The position numbers and the translations under genes are program-made. 64,000 nt of DNA from Altibacter sp. HG106 (lineage in GTDB: Bacteria; Bacteroidota; Bacteroidia; Flavobacteriales; Flavobacteriaceae). The notes beneath the pieces were generated by a model that saw only the letters and a program-made list of their open reading frames with translations, did not search any database and had not been told where the DNA came from. Location: contig NZ_JAQQTD010000001.1 in the NCBI RefSeq assembly GCF_028561755.1, positions 62,001-126,000 on the forward strand, read 5' to 3'. The stretch's first letter is position 1. The number at the start of each line of letters is the position of its first letter. Positions 24,869-33,672 of this stretch are shown in pieces.

Positions 24869-25525
24869 TTATTCTTTGATTACGGTTATATTGGCTTTGT
24901 ATCCAGTGAGCAGATTCCAGCCTTTTGCTGAAATAATTCGGCCGTCCTCATCATACACGTGTAATTCGGCGGTATTCGGTCCCGAATCCCCTTGGTTCAA
25001 GGCTTGAAAACTTATTACATTGGGGCCATCGTCCAGACTTATTGTAATTCCCTGAAAGCTGCTCGTGAGGGAAATATCCGATTGTACGATGTCTTCATTG
25101 ACGTATACTCTAATTCGATCGCCATCTACATGTTGATGATCACGATACATGACACGCACGAATCCGGTCTTGGTACGTACTTCCCCCAAAGCCTGGTCAC
25201 GAGCCATGGTTTCTTCCTCTTTTTTCTTTTCCTCAAAATACTTAGGCCCTTTGGCCATAGGAGAATCCAATAATCCATCGTCCTGATTCATCTCGAACGG
25301 CTTTTCTTCCTCTTTACCCAAATCGGAATCGGCATCAAACTGATACTTTTTATTCTCCAGGTTCGAAATATTTGGGCGTTCGATCGCCGGCAATTCTAAC
25401 CCTGTAGGGTCGTTCTCATTATTATCTACGGCTTCAAAACGCACCGTATTATTTCCTGTTTCCACCTGAGCCATCGCAAGAGACGTTCCTAACAATGCCA
25501 GTCCTAGCCATACATATTGTTTCAT
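24869..25525 (-). CDS. Secreted hypothetical protein (218 aa)
   Basis: The signal peptide is MKQYVWLGLALLGTSLAMAQ. The mature protein has a long disordered, acidic and charged middle (residues 25-110, with DLGKEEEKPFEMNQDD and EEKKKEEETMARDQ), then a compact beta-sandwich-like C-terminal domain (TGFVRVMYRDHQHVDGDRIRVYVNEDIV to ISAKGWNLLTGYKANITVIKE). The C-terminal part resembles secreted flavobacterial proteins that may bind cell-surface partners. No named family recognised. It is a single gene with no visible terminator in the short gap to its left. Confidence 0.7.
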   Translation of the reverse strand: MKQYVWLGLALLGTSLAMAQVETGNNTVRFEAVDNNENDPTGLELPAIERPNISNLENKKYQFDADSDLGKEEEKPFEMNQDDGLLDSPMAKGPKYFEEKKKEEETMARDQALGEVRTKTGFVRVMYRDHQHVDGDRIRVYVNEDIVQSDISLTSSFQGITISLDDGPNVISFQALNQGDSGPNTAELHVYDEDGRIISAKGWNLLTGYKANITVIKE

Positions 25526-25581
25526 AATTGTTGCCTTGTCGCTTTTTATGCGTCAAAATTCACGCCAAAAATAAGGAATGA

Positions 25582-26532
25582 TTAGCGAGTACTCATTTTA
25601 TTTAATTTCCCTATCTCCTCCTCCGTGAGCTGCAATTGTATGGCTTCTTTGAATGCTTGCAGGTGACTGTCTTTTGTGGCGCTGGCAATGGGTGCCGAAA
25701 TACCCTTTTGCTGCATGATCCACGCAAGGGCCACCGCGGCTGCCGTGCTTTGCTGATGATTGGCAATGTCTTCCAACACCATCAATAATTTTTTGGTGTC
25801 AGCATTCCAATGCTTTTTCACGTAATCGGTTCGGGAAGAATTCTCAAGATCTTTTTCATTGCGATACTTTCCGCTAAGCAAACCACTGGCCAACGAAAAA
25901 TACGAGGCGACGCCTAATTGGTGCTCTAGGCAGTAGTCTTGTAATGCCCCTTCAAAAGTCTCGCGAGCGAGTAAATTGTACTCGGGTTGTACTACTTGAT
26001 AGTTGGGAAGATTATTTGCTTCGGAAACTTTTTTAGAAGATTGTAAGCGTTCTACTGAAAAGTTGGAGGCTCCAATATACCGCACCTTACCTTCCTGAAT
26101 CAATTCTTGGTAGGTACCTAAGGTTTCTTCCGGCGGGGTCGTTTCATCATCCTTATGGCTATAATACAGATCGATATGGTCGGTTTGGAGTCGGCGTAAC
26201 GAATCCTCCACCGATTTCCTAATGTGTGCTTCCGATAAATCGATCTTACCCTGCCCCATATCCATCCCTACTTTGGTACAAATAATCAGTTCATTTCTAA
26301 GGTTTCGATCTTTCATCCATTTGCCAATAATGGTTTCACTTTCTCCTCCCTTGTTTCCCGGAGCCCAGCGAGAATAGACATCGGCAGTATCAAGGGTTTG
26401 AATGCCCATGTCGAACATGGCATCTAAAATGGCAAACGATTCTTTTTCATCAAGCGTCCAGCCAAAAATGTTTCCGCCAAAAATAATGGGTGATATGGTA
26501 AGGTCTGTCGTTCCAAGTTTTTTATAATCCAT
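25582..26532 (-). CDS. Aldo/keto reductase
   Basis: The start is set at 26532 (MDYKKLGTTDLTISPIIFGGN), the conserved beginning of the family; the longer frame upstream encodes nothing alike and overlaps the small membrane gene. The catalytic tetrad can be seen: Asp and Tyr in QTLDTADVYSRW, Lys in ELIICTKVGMD, His in DLYYSHKDD. The NADP-binding C-terminus ends with SATKDSHLQAFKEAIQLQLTEEEIGKL. 316 residues, the usual size. It acts in the cytoplasm as an NADPH-dependent carbonyl reductase; substrate unknown. It starts 4 bases after the small membrane protein gene. Confidence 0.9.
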   Translation of the reverse strand: MDYKKLGTTDLTISPIIFGGNIFGWTLDEKESFAILDAMFDMGIQTLDTADVYSRWAPGNKGGESETIIGKWMKDRNLRNELIICTKVGMDMGQGKIDLSEAHIRKSVEDSLRRLQTDHIDLYYSHKDDETTPPEETLGTYQELIQEGKVRYIGASNFSVERLQSSKKVSEANNLPNYQVVQPEYNLLARETFEGALQDYCLEHQLGVASYFSLASGLLSGKYRNEKDLENSSRTDYVKKHWNADTKKLLMVLEDIANHQQSTAAAVALAWIMQQKGISAPIASATKDSHLQAFKEAIQLQLTEEEIGKLNKMSTR

Positions 26533-26536
26533 AGAT

Positions 26537-26725
26537 TTATTTGGTTTTGTCTTGTTTTTTCTTTCGCATCCAAAGGAGTACCAAGATCGCGGCAACAATG
26601 GGTAAAACAATATAGATAATCCAATCCGCGGGATCTGAAAAATCGATAGGAGTGTTGTTGTCGGGATGGGGTACATTTTCCGGAATCTGTAAGGCTTTTC
26701 CTAAAAATGTTACGGGGTAGCTCAT
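26537..26725 (-). CDS. Small single-pass membrane protein (62 aa)
   Basis: A periplasmic-type N-terminal part (MSYPVTFLGKALQIPENVPHPDNN), one membrane helix (DWIIYIVLPIVAAILVLLWMR, about residues 34-54) and a short basic cytoplasmic tail (KKKQDKTK). No family recognised. It is the first gene of a two-gene operon with the aldo/keto reductase (4-base gap) and is divergent from the sigma factor gene. Confidence 0.65.
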   Translation of the reverse strand: MSYPVTFLGKALQIPENVPHPDNNTPIDFSDPADWIIYIVLPIVAAILVLLWMRKKKQDKTK

Positions 26726-26856
26726 AGCGTTTAATTTCTATTGAAGGTACAGAAAGCGTATTTTTTGCCCCAATTTTTAACAATTTCTGTTAAGGTTTTG
26801 GAATTGTCGAATCTAAGAGTTACTATAGAGGGTTAAACAAATGTAAATAGGATTAT

Positions 26857-27723
26857 ATGAGACAACTCAAAATTACCAAGCAGGTTACTAACCGGGAAAC
26901 GAAATCATTAAATAATTACCTACAAGATGTTAGTAAAATTGAAATGATTTCAGCAGACGAAGAGGTAGAGTTGGCAAGAAAGATTAAAGAAGGTGATCAA
27001 GTTGCATTGAATCGATTAACGAAAGCGAACTTACGCTTCGTGATTTCGGTAGCAAAACAATATCAAAATCAAGGATTACGACTCCCCGATCTTATAAATG
27101 AAGGAAATGTAGGGCTGGTGAAGGCCGCCAAACGATTCGACGAAACGCGTGGATTCAAATTCATTTCGTATGCGGTATGGTGGATTCGACAATCCATTCT
27201 TCAAGCCATTGCTGAACATGCCCGTGTGGTACGTCTTCCATTAAATAAAATTGGAGAGATTAATAAAATCCGAAAGGCTTCCAATCACCTACAACAGGTT
27301 TATGAACGGGTACCCACCGCCAAGGAGATCGCGCAAGAGCTTGACATCACTGAAAGCAAAGTGAAATTAGCACTTAAAAACAGTAATCGCAGCTTGTCCA
27401 TGGATGCTCCTTTTCAGGAAGGAGAAAACGACAATAACCTGTACGACGTGATCAGTAGCGGAGAGTCGCCCAAACCAGACAAGACTTTATTGATGGATTC
27501 CCTTAAGACAGAAATCAATCGCGCGCTCGCCACACTTTCAGAAAAAGAAGCGAACATTATCAAGTTGAACTTTGGATTGGAAGGGCAGCCAGCTAAGACA
27601 CTGCAAGAAATTGGAGATGACTTTGACCTGAGCAGAGAACGCGTACGTCAAATTCGCGAAAAGGCCATCCGTAATCTTCGCAGAGAATCGAAAAGCCATA
27701 TCCTCAAGAAATATTTAGGATAA
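26857..27723 (+). CDS. rpoD: Primary RNA polymerase sigma factor (sigma-70 group 1, Bacteroidota type)
   Basis: 288 residues, the short form typical of Bacteroidota primary sigma factors, lacking region 1.1. Regions are easily located: 1.2 (SLNNYLQDVSKIEMISADEEVELARKI), 2.1-2.4 (RLTKANLRFVISVAKQYQN, LPDLINEGNVGLVKAAKRFDETRGFKFISYAVWWIRQSILQAI), 3 (INKIRKASNHLQQVYERVPTAKEIAQEL) and 4.2 (TLQEIGDDFDLSRERVRQIREKAIRNLRR). It directs RNA polymerase to promoters with TAnnTTTG and TTG elements, which are found in this window. The gene is monocistronic. Confidence 0.96.
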   Translation: MRQLKITKQVTNRETKSLNNYLQDVSKIEMISADEEVELARKIKEGDQVALNRLTKANLRFVISVAKQYQNQGLRLPDLINEGNVGLVKAAKRFDETRGFKFISYAVWWIRQSILQAIAEHARVVRLPLNKIGEINKIRKASNHLQQVYERVPTAKEIAQELDITESKVKLALKNSNRSLSMDAPFQEGENDNNLYDVISSGESPKPDKTLLMDSLKTEINRALATLSEKEANIIKLNFGLEGQPAKTLQEIGDDFDLSRERVRQIREKAIRNLRRESKSHILKKYLG

Positions 27724-27809
27724 GAAGCATTTCCCAGCTAATTTTTATGATTTCCTTAGTGATTCGCTAGAGGTTTGCCTTCTATCTTTATAGCAGACTA
27801 ACCTTCCGT

Positions 27810-29633
27810 ATGACTGGAGAAATTCTTTTGGTGTTCGGCATTCTTCTGGCAACCATCATCATGTTTGCCATTGAAGTATTTCCTGTCGATAAAGTAGCGC
27901 TGCTCTTGATTGTGGCGTTGAGTTTATCTGGGTTGGTATCGCCTGAAGAGGCGATTTCAGGCTTTTCAAACACAGCGACAATTACCATTTTGGCCTTGAT
28001 GATATTAGCTTTGGGGATGGAAGACACTGGAGTCATTGCAACGCTGGCACGGTTCCTTACCAAACTGCACGCCTTGCCCCTGCTCCTACTGGTTCCGGCG
28101 TTTATGTTTATTACCGCTGGAATTTCAGCATTCATAAGTACAACCGCAGTAGTTATTGTCTTTATTAAAATCATCGGCGAACTAAGCAAGCGTTTTGACA
28201 TCCCAAGAGCCAAGCTTTTGATGCCTATTTCATTTGCTGGTATTATGGGCGGAAGTTGCACTTTAATGGGTACCTCTACCAACCTACTTGTTAACAGTAC
28301 TGCCCAGAAATTAGGCGCCGAACGCTTTAGTTTTTTTGAATTTTCGCTATACGGTCTTGTTTTTTTAGTCGTCGCCGTAATCTTAGTGACCATTGCGTCA
28401 CGATGGTTACCTAAGGATTCGCCACCTAGTTTGGAAGAAGAATACAAGCTGGAAGATTACGTAACCACGGTTCGTATCTTGGAAGATTCGGAATTAATTG
28501 ACAAAAAGATCCAGGATACGTTTCTTTTCGGAAACAAAAACATTACGCTTCTAAAACTATTCCGAAATAGTGTGGTGACCAATGCTCCGGGAAAGTATGT
28601 AAAATTGCAAGAGAACGACAAGCTGATTTTGATGTGTGATTTTGAAAACCTCGTCCGGCTACGCCAGGCAGAGCATCTTAGCGTCCATGAAAAGCAACAA
28701 TTACACGACACCCCTGATGAGCACGCAGAAGCGGTTTCGGAAGTTCCCGAAGCGGAAGTACCCGTAGAGTTTGTAGAACTGTTAATTCTTCCGGGCTCGG
28801 ATTTGATCGGAAAGAATCTACGAGATTTGCGCAGTGAAAATATTGGGGACGCTACTCCGATAGGAGTTCAAAAACGAAGAAATATTCGAAATACCAAGGA
28901 ACGTTTGATACGAAAAGACTTTGAAAAAATAAATCTGAAGCCGGGAGATCGCCTGTTGGTGAATGTTCCTCAAAATGAATTACACGGCCTATACCAAATG
29001 AAAAACATCGCTGTCTTACGCGCTATGAAAGCTACGGAGTCGCCTTCCGGTACGAAGCGATATCTGGGATTCGGAATCTTACTTACAGTCATTGCATTAG
29101 CGGCATCGGGGCTATTATCGATTTTAGTGAGCGCTCTTCTGGGCGTTTGTTTATTATTACTCACCAAATGTATCTCCTTGAATAATGTTTATCACCGCGT
29201 CAATTGGCAGGTCATTTTCTTACTTGCCGGTATGATTCCGCTAGGAGTGGCTATCAATAATACCGGGGCCGACATCTGGATTTCAGAACAACTCATGGTA
29301 ATCATGAGTGGACAGTCGAATATGTTTATCATCGGACTCATCTTTTTGGTCACCATGCTCATGAGTGGGATTATTAGCAACAATGCCACGGCTATTATAA
29401 TGACACCTATCGCCATTGCAGTAGCTTCAGGGCTTGAACTCACCCTAATGCCTTTTTTACTCGCTGTATTATTTGGGGCGAATTTCAGCTTTTTTACCCC
29501 CATGGGGTATCAAACCAATACCTTGATTTACGGTATGGGTATCTATAAATTCAAACATTTTTTGTGGATTGGAGGTATCCTGTCAATCGTCTTGTGGGCG
29601 ATCGGGACCTTATTATTATCCACCTTATTATAA
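27810..29633 (+). CDS. SLC13-type permease with two RCK_C domains
   Basis: A 607-residue inner-membrane transporter. The first membrane half (residues 1-205) holds the SLC13/DASS pattern SGFSNTATITILALMILALGMEDTG and the SNT-like motif MGTSTNLLVNS. A cytoplasmic insert (about 215-400) contains two TrkA-C/RCK_C domains (LKLFRNSVVTNAPGKYVKLQENDKLIL and VQKRRNIRNTKERLIRKDFEKINLKPGDRLLV). The second half has a further SNT-like motif (ISNNATAIIMTPIAIAVASG). Likely a sodium-coupled anion (sulfate or dicarboxylate) importer gated through its RCK domains; the substrate is not determined. The MscS gene follows 18 bases later. Confidence 0.9.
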   Translation: MTGEILLVFGILLATIIMFAIEVFPVDKVALLLIVALSLSGLVSPEEAISGFSNTATITILALMILALGMEDTGVIATLARFLTKLHALPLLLLVPAFMFITAGISAFISTTAVVIVFIKIIGELSKRFDIPRAKLLMPISFAGIMGGSCTLMGTSTNLLVNSTAQKLGAERFSFFEFSLYGLVFLVVAVILVTIASRWLPKDSPPSLEEEYKLEDYVTTVRILEDSELIDKKIQDTFLFGNKNITLLKLFRNSVVTNAPGKYVKLQENDKLILMCDFENLVRLRQAEHLSVHEKQQLHDTPDEHAEAVSEVPEAEVPVEFVELLILPGSDLIGKNLRDLRSENIGDATPIGVQKRRNIRNTKERLIRKDFEKINLKPGDRLLVNVPQNELHGLYQMKNIAVLRAMKATESPSGTKRYLGFGILLTVIALAASGLLSILVSALLGVCLLLLTKCISLNNVYHRVNWQVIFLLAGMIPLGVAINNTGADIWISEQLMVIMSGQSNMFIIGLIFLVTMLMSGIISNNATAIIMTPIAIAVASGLELTLMPFLLAVLFGANFSFFTPMGYQTNTLIYGMGIYKFKHFLWIGGILSIVLWAIGTLLLSTLL

Positions 29634-29651
29634 ACCAACAAATATTTATTT

Positions 29652-30548
29652 ATGGAATTTTCAATAAACGACGCTATCAACAATTTATGGGAAAAACTCG
29701 ATGGATGGTTGGACGCCATTATTCTTAAGTTGCCAAATATGGTCGTGGCTATTTTGGTCATGATCCTTTTCTATTTCCTGGCCAAATATGTAAGTCGGTT
29801 TACCAAAAGAATTGCCTTTAAGGGAATTAAGCAAGAATCCATAAAACAGATGCTAACCAAGCTACTGTTTGCGGTTATCCTGTTAGTTGGGTTTTTTATC
29901 GCTCTCGGAATTTTAGAACTGGATAAAGCGCTTACTTCCATCTTGGCCGGTGCCGGAGTAGTTGGATTGGCCATTGGTTTGGCACTTCAGGGTACCTTGG
30001 GAAACACGGTTTCGGGATTGGTGCTTTCTTTTCTACCAAAGGTGCGCATTGGCGACTTTATAGAAACTGGCGATAAAAAAGGATATGTTACCGAAATAAG
30101 CCTTCGGAACATCGTGATTCGTCAAACCGATAACGAATATGTCATTATTCCTAACTCCACTTTTGTAGACAACCCCTTTACCAATTACTCTTGGACGGAT
30201 CGTTCAAGAATCGACGTTGCTTGCGGCGTGGGATATGAAGATGATCTCGAAAAAGTAGAACGCCTGGTGAGCGAGGTAATCTCTGAAAATTTTGAGCAGC
30301 ACGATGGAGAAGGTGTCGAATTCTTCTTTACGGAATTTGGAGATAGCTCTATTAACTTTGTGACTCGTTTTTGGATCAATAGTACCAAACCAAAACCGAA
30401 GTTGGCCGCAAAGCACAAGGCCATCATGCTTATCAAGAAGCGTTTCGATGCCGAAGGCGTCAATATTCCGTTCCCTATTCGCACCCTGGACTTCGGAAAA
30501 AACCAATTACAAATGGTCTCTAAGCATTCAGGAAATGGTGCCTCCTAG
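29652..30548 (+). CDS. Mechanosensitive ion channel, MscS family
   Basis: 298 residues with the canonical small MscS architecture: three N-terminal membrane helices, of which TM3 is the pore helix (AGAGVVGLAIGLALQGTLGNTVSGLVL, with the alternating Gly/Ala pattern), then the beta domain (VRIGDFIETGDKKGYVTEISLRNIVIRQTDNEYVIIPNSTFVDNPFTNYS) and the C-terminal alpha/beta vestibule. It acts as a tension-gated safety valve in the inner membrane. It follows the SLC13 permease closely, so both are probably cotranscribed, and a terminator lies after it. Confidence 0.93.
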   Translation: MEFSINDAINNLWEKLDGWLDAIILKLPNMVVAILVMILFYFLAKYVSRFTKRIAFKGIKQESIKQMLTKLLFAVILLVGFFIALGILELDKALTSILAGAGVVGLAIGLALQGTLGNTVSGLVLSFLPKVRIGDFIETGDKKGYVTEISLRNIVIRQTDNEYVIIPNSTFVDNPFTNYSWTDRSRIDVACGVGYEDDLEKVERLVSEVISENFEQHDGEGVEFFFTEFGDSSINFVTRFWINSTKPKPKLAAKHKAIMLIKKRFDAEGVNIPFPIRTLDFGKNQLQMVSKHSGNGAS

Positions 30549-30574
30549 TCTTGAAAGCATATAGCCAAAAAATG

Positions 30575-30604
30575 AAAGAGGGTGTTGTAACATCCTCTTT
30601 TCTT
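30575..30604 (+). terminator. Intrinsic terminator
   Basis: AAAGAGGGTGT (30575-30585) pairs with ACATCCTCTTT (30590-30600), one G-U pair, loop TGTA, followed by a T-rich tail. Confidence 0.8.
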
Positions 30605-30733
30605 TTCTTTGAGAATCAGCAACATACTTTTAGTCGTTTCAGACTTTTAACAAAACAATAGCATTCCTTAGGGAAAAACTTTAAGGATACGACCTTTTAT
30701 TTGTACCCAACAAACCTATTAAATTAAATAATC

Positions 30734-31588
30734 ATGAAAATGAAACTTGCACTTCCCCTAATTGCAGGAGCCTTAATTTTTACCTCCTGTGTTTCCAAAA
30801 AGAAATACGTAGAATTACAAGACCAGTACAATGAGTCGCAATCGGCTTTGATGAAGACTCAGGTCGAAAAAGAAGAGATAGAGGCTAAATATGCTGCTAT
30901 CGAAGATCGCGTGGCAAATTACAATGCTAAAATCAAGTCGCTTTCGGAAGAAAACGAAGATCTTGAAATGAATAGCCTGCGTAAGTATGACAATGTTGTG
31001 CTCTCTAATAAGGAGAAAGAGCAGATGAAAAAGGCCTTGGCCAATGTCGATCAACAAGAGCTTGCGCAAGCAGAGACGCTTGAAGATAGTATGAACTTGA
31101 TCATTTCTTATAACCTAAAGAAAAACCTGGATAACAACTTGGTTGCTGAAGGTGAGGAAGATGACATCAATATTGATATCGATGACACCGTAGTGATGAT
31201 CAATATTTCTGATAAGTTGCTATTCAACTCTGGAAGCTATCGTGTGAACCCTAAAGCAAACGACCTTCTAGGACGCCTTGCCGAGGTGATTAATAGCGAG
31301 CCTGCCTTAGAAGTCATGATTGAAGGTCATACAGACGCTCGTACCGTGAAAAACGGTGCGTATATCAAGGATAACTGGGAGTTGAGTGTTGAACGCTCTA
31401 CCGCAGTGATTAGAACCTTGCAAGAGAAGTTCAACGTGGCACCCGAAAAACTGATTGCTGCCGGACGCAGTAGTTATAATCCTATTGCCGATAATGAAAC
31501 GGCTGACGGGCGCTCTAAAAACCGTAGAACGCGTATTGTGATTTTACCGAACCTTGATAAATTCTTAGCGCTCTTATCAGCGAATTAA
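30734..31588 (+). CDS. OmpA-family lipoprotein with coiled coil
   Basis: The signal MKMKLALPLIAGALIFTSC gives a lipid-modified Cys at residue 19. Residues 25-110 form a coiled coil (YVELQDQYNESQSALMKTQ, KEEIEAKYAAIEDRV). Residues about 155-280 are an OmpA C-terminal peptidoglycan-binding domain: LLFNSGSYRVNPKANDLLGRLAEVI, MIEGHTDARTV, NWELSVERSTAVIRTL and DGRSKNRRTRIVI. It tethers the outer membrane to the cell wall. Its own transcript is bounded by terminators at 30575-30604 and 31609-31636. Confidence 0.92.
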   Translation: MKMKLALPLIAGALIFTSCVSKKKYVELQDQYNESQSALMKTQVEKEEIEAKYAAIEDRVANYNAKIKSLSEENEDLEMNSLRKYDNVVLSNKEKEQMKKALANVDQQELAQAETLEDSMNLIISYNLKKNLDNNLVAEGEEDDINIDIDDTVVMINISDKLLFNSGSYRVNPKANDLLGRLAEVINSEPALEVMIEGHTDARTVKNGAYIKDNWELSVERSTAVIRTLQEKFNVAPEKLIAAGRSSYNPIADNETADGRSKNRRTRIVILPNLDKFLALLSAN

Positions 31589-31608
31589 GAAATATGATAT
31601 GGCATACG

Positions 31609-31636
31609 AAAGCGACTCTAACGAGTCGCTTTTTTT
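31609..31636 (+). terminator. Intrinsic terminator
   Basis: AAAGCGACTC (31609-31618) and GAGTCGCTTT (31623-31632), loop TAAC, then a T-run. Perfect 10-base arms. The open frame that begins at 31594 runs through this hairpin, which argues for the later start of the next gene. Confidence 0.92.
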
Positions 31637-31695
31637 ATGCAACTCTCACAAAATTAATACTATCTTTATTCAGACTAACTACTTTAAACAGAGCC

Positions 31696-32127
31696 ATGCG
31701 CATTACGGAGTCGCCGTATTTTGATCAATGTCTGCATACCATTACCAAGCCATTTGGCGAATTTTATGTGTTTGATCATTATGTGATTGGTGAAATTTCA
31801 GAAGGAGTGCATTTTCATTGGGACTTAGCCATCCAGGTGATCGAGGAAGTCTATGATTTTTTTGGCTCAAGAGCTATTGAAGTCACCTATATCTCCAACC
31901 GTATTCACTCCTACTCTGTGCATCCACAAGATTGGCTGAAATTTTATAAAGATCGTCATTACATCAATGGTTTTGCTATTGTAACCTACAATAAGATTAC
32001 CTACAAAAATGTATTGATTGAAAAACTGTTTTTCAAATCGCGCATGCGGCAGTTTGAAACTCTCGCGTTGGCTGTTGATTGGGCACTTTCCCTTTCTGAT
32101 GGAGCAACATCAAAAAAACGTGGATGA
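31696..32127 (+). CDS. Hypothetical protein (143 aa), paralogue of the next gene
   Basis: The start at 31696 (MRITESPYFDQCLHTITKPFGEF) avoids reading through the terminator hairpin. A soluble alpha/beta protein with the blocks FDHYVIGEISEGVHFHWDLAIQVIEEVYDFFG, VTYISNRIHSYSVHPQDWLKFY and GFAIVTYNKITYKNVLIEKLFFKSRMRQFETLALAVDWALS. The order and spacing (D-Y-I-E, IS-R-H/Y, GFAIV, LF-FE, A-WA) recur in the downstream protein, and the fold could be SpoIIAA/STAS-like; that is a guess. I know it as a common flavobacterial hypothetical family. Confidence 0.7.
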   Translation: MRITESPYFDQCLHTITKPFGEFYVFDHYVIGEISEGVHFHWDLAIQVIEEVYDFFGSRAIEVTYISNRIHSYSVHPQDWLKFYKDRHYINGFAIVTYNKITYKNVLIEKLFFKSRMRQFETLALAVDWALSLSDGATSKKRG

Positions 32128-32159
32128 AAAGTCTTTTGCTGTGTTAAATTCTTAATTTT

Positions 32160-32192
32160 TTGTTAAGGCAATTTGGAAATAGATTAAATTTG
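32160..32192 (+). promoter_or_regulatory. Bacteroidota-type promoter of the 122-aa protein gene
   Basis: A TTG at 32160-32162 and TAAATTTG at 32185-32192 (exact TAnnTTTG) are 22 bases apart, within the known range. The start codon is at 32210. Confidence 0.55.
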
Positions 32193-32209
32193 TCGCTTAC
32201 TTTACACTT

Positions 32210-32578
32210 ATGGCGTTACAACAGCGTACCGACTTTTGCGAACTTGATTTCTTTGATCGATACGCAATTATGAAAACTTTCGAAAATCAAATTATAGATC
32301 TAGAAAAAGTAAAGAAGCTCCAGCAACTGTTTGTGGATCACTTTAAAAAAAATGATTTTGTTTTGATTTCAGATCGACGCCATCAATACGAGATAGATTT
32401 GAATGTTTATAAGGGATCGAAAATCCCAAGTACGCTGAAAGGATTTGCCATCGTTTCAAATACCCCAAGCGAACGAGAACGCGCCTTAAAAGAGCAAACG
32501 CTCTTTGATAATAGCTTCGCTTTTTTTGAGTCTTTAGAAGACGCTGTGCATTGGGCCAATGCCTTCTTTCGGTATTAA
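32210..32578 (+). CDS. Hypothetical protein (122 aa), paralogue of the preceding gene
   Basis: Shares the layout of the 143-residue neighbour: FDRYAIMKTFENQIIDLEKVKKLQQLFVDHF, FVLISDRRHQYEIDLNVYKG, LKGFAIVSNTPSERERALKEQTLF and FAFFESLEDAVHWANAFF. It is shorter between the first and second blocks. No signal peptide or membrane segment. A separate promoter precedes it. The last 4 bases overlap the convergent CI-like repressor gene. Function unknown; the fold may be STAS/SpoIIAA-like. Confidence 0.7.
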   Translation: MALQQRTDFCELDFFDRYAIMKTFENQIIDLEKVKKLQQLFVDHFKKNDFVLISDRRHQYEIDLNVYKGSKIPSTLKGFAIVSNTPSERERALKEQTLFDNSFAFFESLEDAVHWANAFFRY

Positions 32579-33216
32579 GGTTGGTCTCCCGAGACGACTG
32601 ATGGGGAAGCAGCAGGAAATTCATCTAATGCTTCTACCAATTGGTAAATATCAGAGATATCACGCTCCGGCTCTATTTCTTTTAGTTCCGAAATATTCTG
32701 ATATTTCAAAGAATAGCAGTTTCCATTTTCATCACAGGAGCACAATTCGTCAATAAGACACATGTTGTTCTGAAATTTTATGATGTAAGGGGTTTCCTCC
32801 TTGATTTTTGTTTTTCGAATTTTCTGTCCAACCACTACACTTCCTTTCGCTACAGAGGGATGCGTAGCATCGAAGGTTTGAAATACGATGATATTTCGAT
32901 TGGTATTAATGAGCTTCAGCTTTCGAACATCTTTTGACGCTTTTAACGGATGGATCACTTTCTTTAGAGCTCCCTCTTCTTTAGATTCTGATACCGTTGT
33001 TGCACCTGCATCTTCTTCTCCAAAAAATATGTAATTGAGATTAAGCTGGTTTTCATTACAGAGTGCTATAACTTTATTAAAGTCGAGCGTATCTCTCTTC
33101 TTCCAGGTAGATAAGGTATTCGCTTTGATTTCCAACAACTTACAAAGCGCCTTGTCGGAAGTAAGACTCAGTTCCGCTTTGATACGATCTATTACAATAC
33201 TAGCCGATTGTGCCAT
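32575..33216 (-). CDS. CI-type repressor-like HTH protein (orphan)
   Basis: 213 residues. The N-terminal domain (IDRIKAELSLTSDKALCKLLEIKANTLSTWKKRDTLDFNKVIALCNENQLNLNYIFFG) matches the phage CI repressor HTH family. The C-terminal part (about 85-195, with NIIVFQTFDATHPSVAKGSVVVGQKI and PYIIKFQNNMCLIDELCS) resembles the S24/LexA-like beta fold but I could not place a clear catalytic Ser/Lys pair. No phage genes are nearby, so it is a domesticated or stand-alone regulator. A 10-base palindrome CCCAGCTGGG at 33239-33248, just upstream of its start, is a possible operator. Confidence 0.78.
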   Translation of the reverse strand: MAQSASIVIDRIKAELSLTSDKALCKLLEIKANTLSTWKKRDTLDFNKVIALCNENQLNLNYIFFGEEDAGATTVSESKEEGALKKVIHPLKASKDVRKLKLINTNRNIIVFQTFDATHPSVAKGSVVVGQKIRKTKIKEETPYIIKFQNNMCLIDELCSCDENGNCYSLKYQNISELKEIEPERDISDIYQLVEALDEFPAASPSVVSGDQP

Positions 33217-33672
33217 ATATTACAGTTTAAAATACATGCCCAGCTGGGGATATAAGGTGAGTATTTTTCTATTCCATTGGAAGAGAAGAATATTTTTAAT
33301 TAGGGGGTTAATCCATTAAATATAACATAATTTGTACAGTAATCAATAAAAAAAATGTTTCTCCTTCTTTAAGAGCGAATGAAGGCTACAATTATACGAC
33401 TATTGTTAAAATCAACTTCAGTAGTGTAACTCACTCACTTTCTACCCTTTACCTGTAACGTTTTTTCCATAGGTATCGCTATTTCTCAATACGAGAACTC
33501 TCTATATGAGAACTTTTAACTTTTTATTAACTTTTTTATTCTTAAATTAGACCGTATAACGATGTTATAATCATTTCATCGTTAGTCGGAATCCCCAGAG
33601 TGTTTCAGCCCACTACTCCGATTACTAGCGTTGCTACGCTAAACATAAGAAGAATTTTAAAGCCCCGAATAT
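33217..33672. other. Intergenic region upstream of the adhesin operon
   Basis: 456 bases without a gene. It holds the palindrome CCCAGCTGGG (33239-33248), A+T-rich DNA, and, in the last 90 bases, an imperfect inverted repeat TAGTCGGA / TCCGATTA (around 33583-33624) and a hairpin TAGCG / CGCTA (33626-33641). The latter two would fall in the adhesin mRNA leader. No -7 element with TAnnTTTG was found. Confidence 0.5.

Noticed and set aside
27788-28447. Minus-strand open frame of 219 codons
   Set aside because: Entirely antisense to the SLC13 permease; Ser/Thr/Ala/Lys-rich composition is that of a reversed membrane gene.
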